A stretch of 64,000 nucleotides of DNA from Cognatishimia sp. WU-CL00825. Lineage in GTDB: Bacteria; Pseudomonadota; Alphaproteobacteria; Rhodobacterales; Rhodobacteraceae. The position numbers were made by a program, and so were the translations under genes. The stretch lies in the NCBI RefSeq assembly GCF_040364665.1, contig NZ_BAABWX010000001.1, positions 1,240,001 through 1,304,000 of the forward strand, in the 5' to 3' direction. The notes beneath the pieces were generated by a model. That model ran no database searches, was not told the origin of the DNA, and saw nothing but the letters and a program-made list of their open reading frames with translations. Shown here piece by piece: positions 61,178 to 64,000 of this stretch. Each line of letters starts with the position of its first letter. Position 1 is the first letter of the stretch.

Positions 61178-62956
61178 CTAAAGCGGCCAGATCCAGGGAA
61201 TAAGCGCACTGGCCAACAGACCAACACTCAGGTTCAACGGAATGCCAACCTTCATGAAATCCGTGAATTTATAGCCCCCTGGCCCATAAACCATCATATT
61301 GGTTTGATAGCTGATCGGCGTCGCGAACGTCGCGCTTGCGGCCACCATAACCGCCACCACAAGCGGACGCGGATCCACCCCAAGCGACACTGCCAAACCA
61401 ATGGCCACCGGGGTCAGAACGACGGCCACCGCATGGTTGATCAGCTCTGACAAAACAGAGGTCAGCAAATAAATCGCCCAGACGATAAAGAAAGGCGAAA
61501 AGCCAACGATCAACGGCGTCAAATTTTCGACAATCAACTCAATCGCCCCAGACGTCTCAAGCGCTGTCGCCACGGCAAGCATGGCAAAAATCAACGCCAA
61601 CAAACGCCCATCGACAAAACCAAAGGCCTCGTCACTGTCGATACAGCGGGTCAAAAACACCACGGCCATGGCCAGAACCGCCAACAACAAAATCGGTGCC
61701 ACCCCAAAGGCCGCCAACAGCACAATGCCAAACAAGGCCGCAATTGCGACCGGGGCGTGGCTGCGCCGAAACGCCCGCGCGGTAGGCTTTGATACATCCA
61801 GCAGGTTCATTTCAGTGGCCAAGCGCTGGATGTCCTCAGGCGCGCCTTCCAGCAACAGCGTGTCACCGGGTTGGATCACCAGATCATCCAATTGACGGCC
61901 AATATTCTTGTCCCGCCGGTGGGCCGCAATCGGATAAACCCCAAACCGGCGACGCAAGCGCAAATCTCCCAATCGACGCCCAGCCATTTTACAATTGGGC
62001 GTGATCAACACTTCAACCGTGTTGGTTTCTACGGCCGACACCTGATCCACGCGCTTCAAACTTTTGTCGCGCTGCAAACTCAAGAGTTCCGTCATCTTGG
62101 TGCGCAGAACAACCCTGTCGCCGGCCTGCAACTTCACCCCATCCATTTTGCGCCGCAACGAGGCATCGCCGCGGACCACATCCACCAAGCGCACCCCATC
62201 ACGTTTGAACAGCTGCACGCTCAGCACTTCGCGGCCAATCAGATTTGAGTCAGGCGGCACCACAGCTTCGGTGAAAAATTTCTTAGACGCTTTGTCGCTG
62301 GTCAAAAGATCAGACATGCTGCTGCGGTCCGGCAAAAGACGCGGCGCAATGAAACGCAGATAAACACCCCCCCAAATCGCCAAGACAATCGCCAAAGGCG
62401 TGACCTCAAAAATGGTAAACGGCTCCAGCCCGCGCGCCCGCGCCACCCCATCCACCAACAGATTGGTCGAGGTGCCAATCAAGGTCAGGCAACCACCTAG
62501 AATCGCAGCATAACTTAAGGGTATCAACAACTTACTGGCAGATATGCCCACTTTTCGCGACAGCTGCACAAAAACCGGGATCATCACAACCACAACCGGT
62601 GTGTTGTTCATAAAGGCCGAGGCCACCATGACAAAGGCCATCAAAGCGCCAATGGCAATCGCCGGGCTGCGTTCCGCCTGGGCATTGGCCAGGCTGGTGA
62701 ACCAATCCAGCGCCCCGGTGCGCACCAGCGCGCCCATCACGATGAACATTGCGGCAATTGTCCAGGGGGCTGGATTGGACAAAACATGCAGGGCTTCGTC
62801 ATAGGGTAAAAGACCCAAGATCAACATAACCGAGGCCCCGGCCAAAGCAACAACTTCGGCGGGATAAACCTCGCGCATAAAAAGGGCAAACATCACAGCC
62901 ACGACGCCAAGCGCCAGAAAGGCTTGTGTGGACTGGGAGAAATCAAAGAGTTCCAT
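61178..62956 (-). CDS. SLC13-type permease with two TrkA_C domains (paralogue)
   Basis: 592 residues, same architecture as the 59354 gene: N-half loop CLTLIGTSTNLLVDGVAR, a pair of TrkA_C domains near residues 215-390 (VLSVQLFKRDGVRLVDVVRG; CKMAGRRLGDLRLRRRFGVY), and C-half loop ATPISYQTNMMVYGPGGYKF. The two differ at the key loops (GTPPN against GTSTN), so substrates probably differ. GGATGG precedes the ATG. Its stop is 51 bases from that of the other gene. Confidence 0.92.
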   Translation of the reverse strand: MELFDFSQSTQAFLALGVVAVMFALFMREVYPAEVVALAGASVMLILGLLPYDEALHVLSNPAPWTIAAMFIVMGALVRTGALDWFTSLANAQAERSPAIAIGALMAFVMVASAFMNNTPVVVVMIPVFVQLSRKVGISASKLLIPLSYAAILGGCLTLIGTSTNLLVDGVARARGLEPFTIFEVTPLAIVLAIWGGVYLRFIAPRLLPDRSSMSDLLTSDKASKKFFTEAVVPPDSNLIGREVLSVQLFKRDGVRLVDVVRGDASLRRKMDGVKLQAGDRVVLRTKMTELLSLQRDKSLKRVDQVSAVETNTVEVLITPNCKMAGRRLGDLRLRRRFGVYPIAAHRRDKNIGRQLDDLVIQPGDTLLLEGAPEDIQRLATEMNLLDVSKPTARAFRRSHAPVAIAALFGIVLLAAFGVAPILLLAVLAMAVVFLTRCIDSDEAFGFVDGRLLALIFAMLAVATALETSGAIELIVENLTPLIVGFSPFFIVWAIYLLTSVLSELINHAVAVVLTPVAIGLAVSLGVDPRPLVVAVMVAASATFATPISYQTNMMVYGPGGYKFTDFMKVGIPLNLSVGLLASALIPWIWPL

Positions 62957-63062
62957 AGACCATCCAAAACTTATGCTTCAAATTACAATTGCTGATGCAC
63001 TTGCAATAGGCAAGCACAGCTTTCTGCGGCAAATCCGGCGCGCTCTGCTGGCACGCAAAGCA

Positions 63063-63881
63063 TTATTCTGGGCCAGACTGGCTTAGCCGCCCGCCCTGCC
63101 GCACCATTTCGATGCGCGTCGCAGCGCCGGTTTTATCATCGGTTTCAATATAGACCCCTGACAAGGTGGCCTCGCCCAGAGCCGGGGTAAAGCGCGCCTT
63201 TGGCATGCCGGTGATAAACCGGCGCATTGGTTCGGCTTTTTCCATGCCAATCACCGAGTTATAATCGCCGCACATGCCCGCATCCGCCTGAAATGCCGTG
63301 CCGCCAGGTAAAATCTGGGTATCTGCTGTTGGCACATGGGTATGGGTGCCCACCACCAAGGACGCACGGCCATCACAGAAATGACCCATGCCCATTTTTT
63401 CAGAGGTGGCTTCGCAATGCACATCGATGATGCTGGCCTGCACCATGCCGCCGCGCGGGTGGGCTTTGAGCACTCGGTCGACCGCGGAAAACGGGTCATC
63501 AAACGGCCGTTTCATAAAGACCTGCCCCAGGACCTGCATCACCAACACTTTGCGACCACCGCGGGCCTCAAACACCCGAAACCCACGTCCCGGCACATTG
63601 CCATGGGCGTAATTGATAGGTCTGATAATGCGACTGTCTTGCCCGATATGCTGCATCATGTCTTTTTGGTCAAAAGCATGATCCCCAAGCGTGACACAAT
63701 CCGCGCCCGCCTCAAACAGACCCTTGGCATGCTCGCCACTGAGCCCCATACCATTGCTGGCGTTTTCACCGTTGATCACAACAAAATCCAGCGCCCAGTC
63801 TTTGCGCAACTGTGGCAGCCTGTCTTTGACAGCAGCACGCCCGGCGCGCCCCATCACATCTCCGAGAAACAGAATTTTCAT
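63063..63881 (-). CDS. YmdB-family metallophosphoesterase
   Basis: 272 residues. Family TIGR00282: ILFLGDVMGRAGRAAVKDRL (Asp), VVINGENASNGMGLS (Asn, Glu), CVTLGDHAFDQKDM (Asp, His), DVHCEATSEKMGMGHF (His), LVVGTHTHVPTADTQIL (His) and FQADAGMCGDYNSVIGM. Bacillus YmdB is a di-iron phosphodiesterase acting on cyclic nucleotides or RNA; in Alphaproteobacteria the role is not known. Followed on its 3' side by a 106-base gap before the permease gene start. Confidence 0.94.
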   Translation of the reverse strand: MKILFLGDVMGRAGRAAVKDRLPQLRKDWALDFVVINGENASNGMGLSGEHAKGLFEAGADCVTLGDHAFDQKDMMQHIGQDSRIIRPINYAHGNVPGRGFRVFEARGGRKVLVMQVLGQVFMKRPFDDPFSAVDRVLKAHPRGGMVQASIIDVHCEATSEKMGMGHFCDGRASLVVGTHTHVPTADTQILPGGTAFQADAGMCGDYNSVIGMEKAEPMRRFITGMPKARFTPALGEATLSGVYIETDDKTGAATRIEMVRQGGRLSQSGPE

Positions 63882-64000
63882 AAAGACCCGGCCTAATGCC
63901 CAATCATGGTCCGGGCAAGATGCCAGCGCGGATTTTGGGTATTTTTGTCAAGAACAAAGCCGATTTGAGTGGTTTTTTGGCACTCTTAGCTCAGATCGCG
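63882..64000. other. Window-end intergenic region with element R6
   Basis: Element R6 (63937-63958, plus strand) reads GGGTATTTTTGTC then AAGAACAAA. On the minus strand a frame ends in a TAA at 63988-63986 and could be the last four codons of a gene beyond the window; too short to support. Confidence 0.4.

Noticed and set aside
1..64000. tRNA, rRNA, insertion sequence, prophage or integron
   Set aside because: No cloverleaf with a GGTTC-type arm, no rRNA motif, no transposase or integrase protein, and no terminal repeats were found by eye.

Overview
The window is a gene-dense stretch of chromosome from an alphaproteobacterium, most likely a member of the Rhodobacterales (Roseobacter group). 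The basis is the gene content: a soxBDAG sarcosine oxidase set, an HdaA-type DnaA homologue, a 445-residue ProS without the editing insertion, a ScfR/PccR-type regulator beside propionyl-CoA carboxylase, a stand-alone Hint-domain protein, and small families (DUF1289, DUF2937, DUF4174, DUF6497) that I know mainly from this group. I see no rRNA, tRNA, insertion sequence, prophage or CRISPR array. About 62 protein genes are supported, one of them (a 47-residue lipoprotein at 45048-45191) very short.

Layout. 1-8050: the 3' part of an RND exporter, a small NTF2-like gene, an Atm1-type ABC exporter, a LysM/Ig-like envelope protein, a LOG-family phosphoribohydrolase, iron superoxide dismutase and a small secreted protein. 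8179-13398: soxB-soxD-soxA-soxG for sarcosine oxidation. 13588-19275: ccmI-ruvX-DUF1289, an RTX-type calcium-binding protein, a TauE/SafE permease, dusA and a flavin reductase. 19276-31591: a 655-base gene-free stretch, a Hint protein, ridA, clpX, clpP, a Tag-like glycosylase, MAPEG, cytochrome c, a YdcZ-type permease, lolD-lolC, DUF2937, proS, a fasciclin protein and an AI-2E permease. 31594-36146: hdaA-ppk1-ppx (replication control and polyphosphate). 36143-38740: a secreted protein, an EEP nuclease-like protein, a TerB/DnaJ protein and an acetyltransferase. 39025-50648: the propionyl-CoA to succinyl-CoA block, with methylmalonyl-CoA mutase, pccA, five small genes, pccB, a Bcr/CflA-type MFS exporter and a pccR-type regulator. 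50808-63881: an alpha/beta hydrolase, a YdcH-like protein, betA-betB with divergent betI, argO with divergent argP, a membrane-anchored ClpP-fold protein, a YebC-family protein, two convergent SLC13-type permeases and a YmdB phosphoesterase.

How the genes work together. Choline is oxidised to glycine betaine by BetA/BetB under BetI, and sarcosine to glycine by SoxBDAG; the two demethylation steps between them are not in the window. PccA, PccB and Mcm carry propionyl-CoA to succinyl-CoA, and TTTGCAAA-type sites upstream of pccB and of pccR suggest control by PccR. The signals not explained by ordinary annotation are a family of six short intergenic elements with a GAGTATTT/GGGTATTT core, mostly just after gene ends; a row of four hairpins at 44353-44498; a low-GC segment inside the RND gene; and perfect or near-perfect dyads at the bet, arg and pcc control regions.
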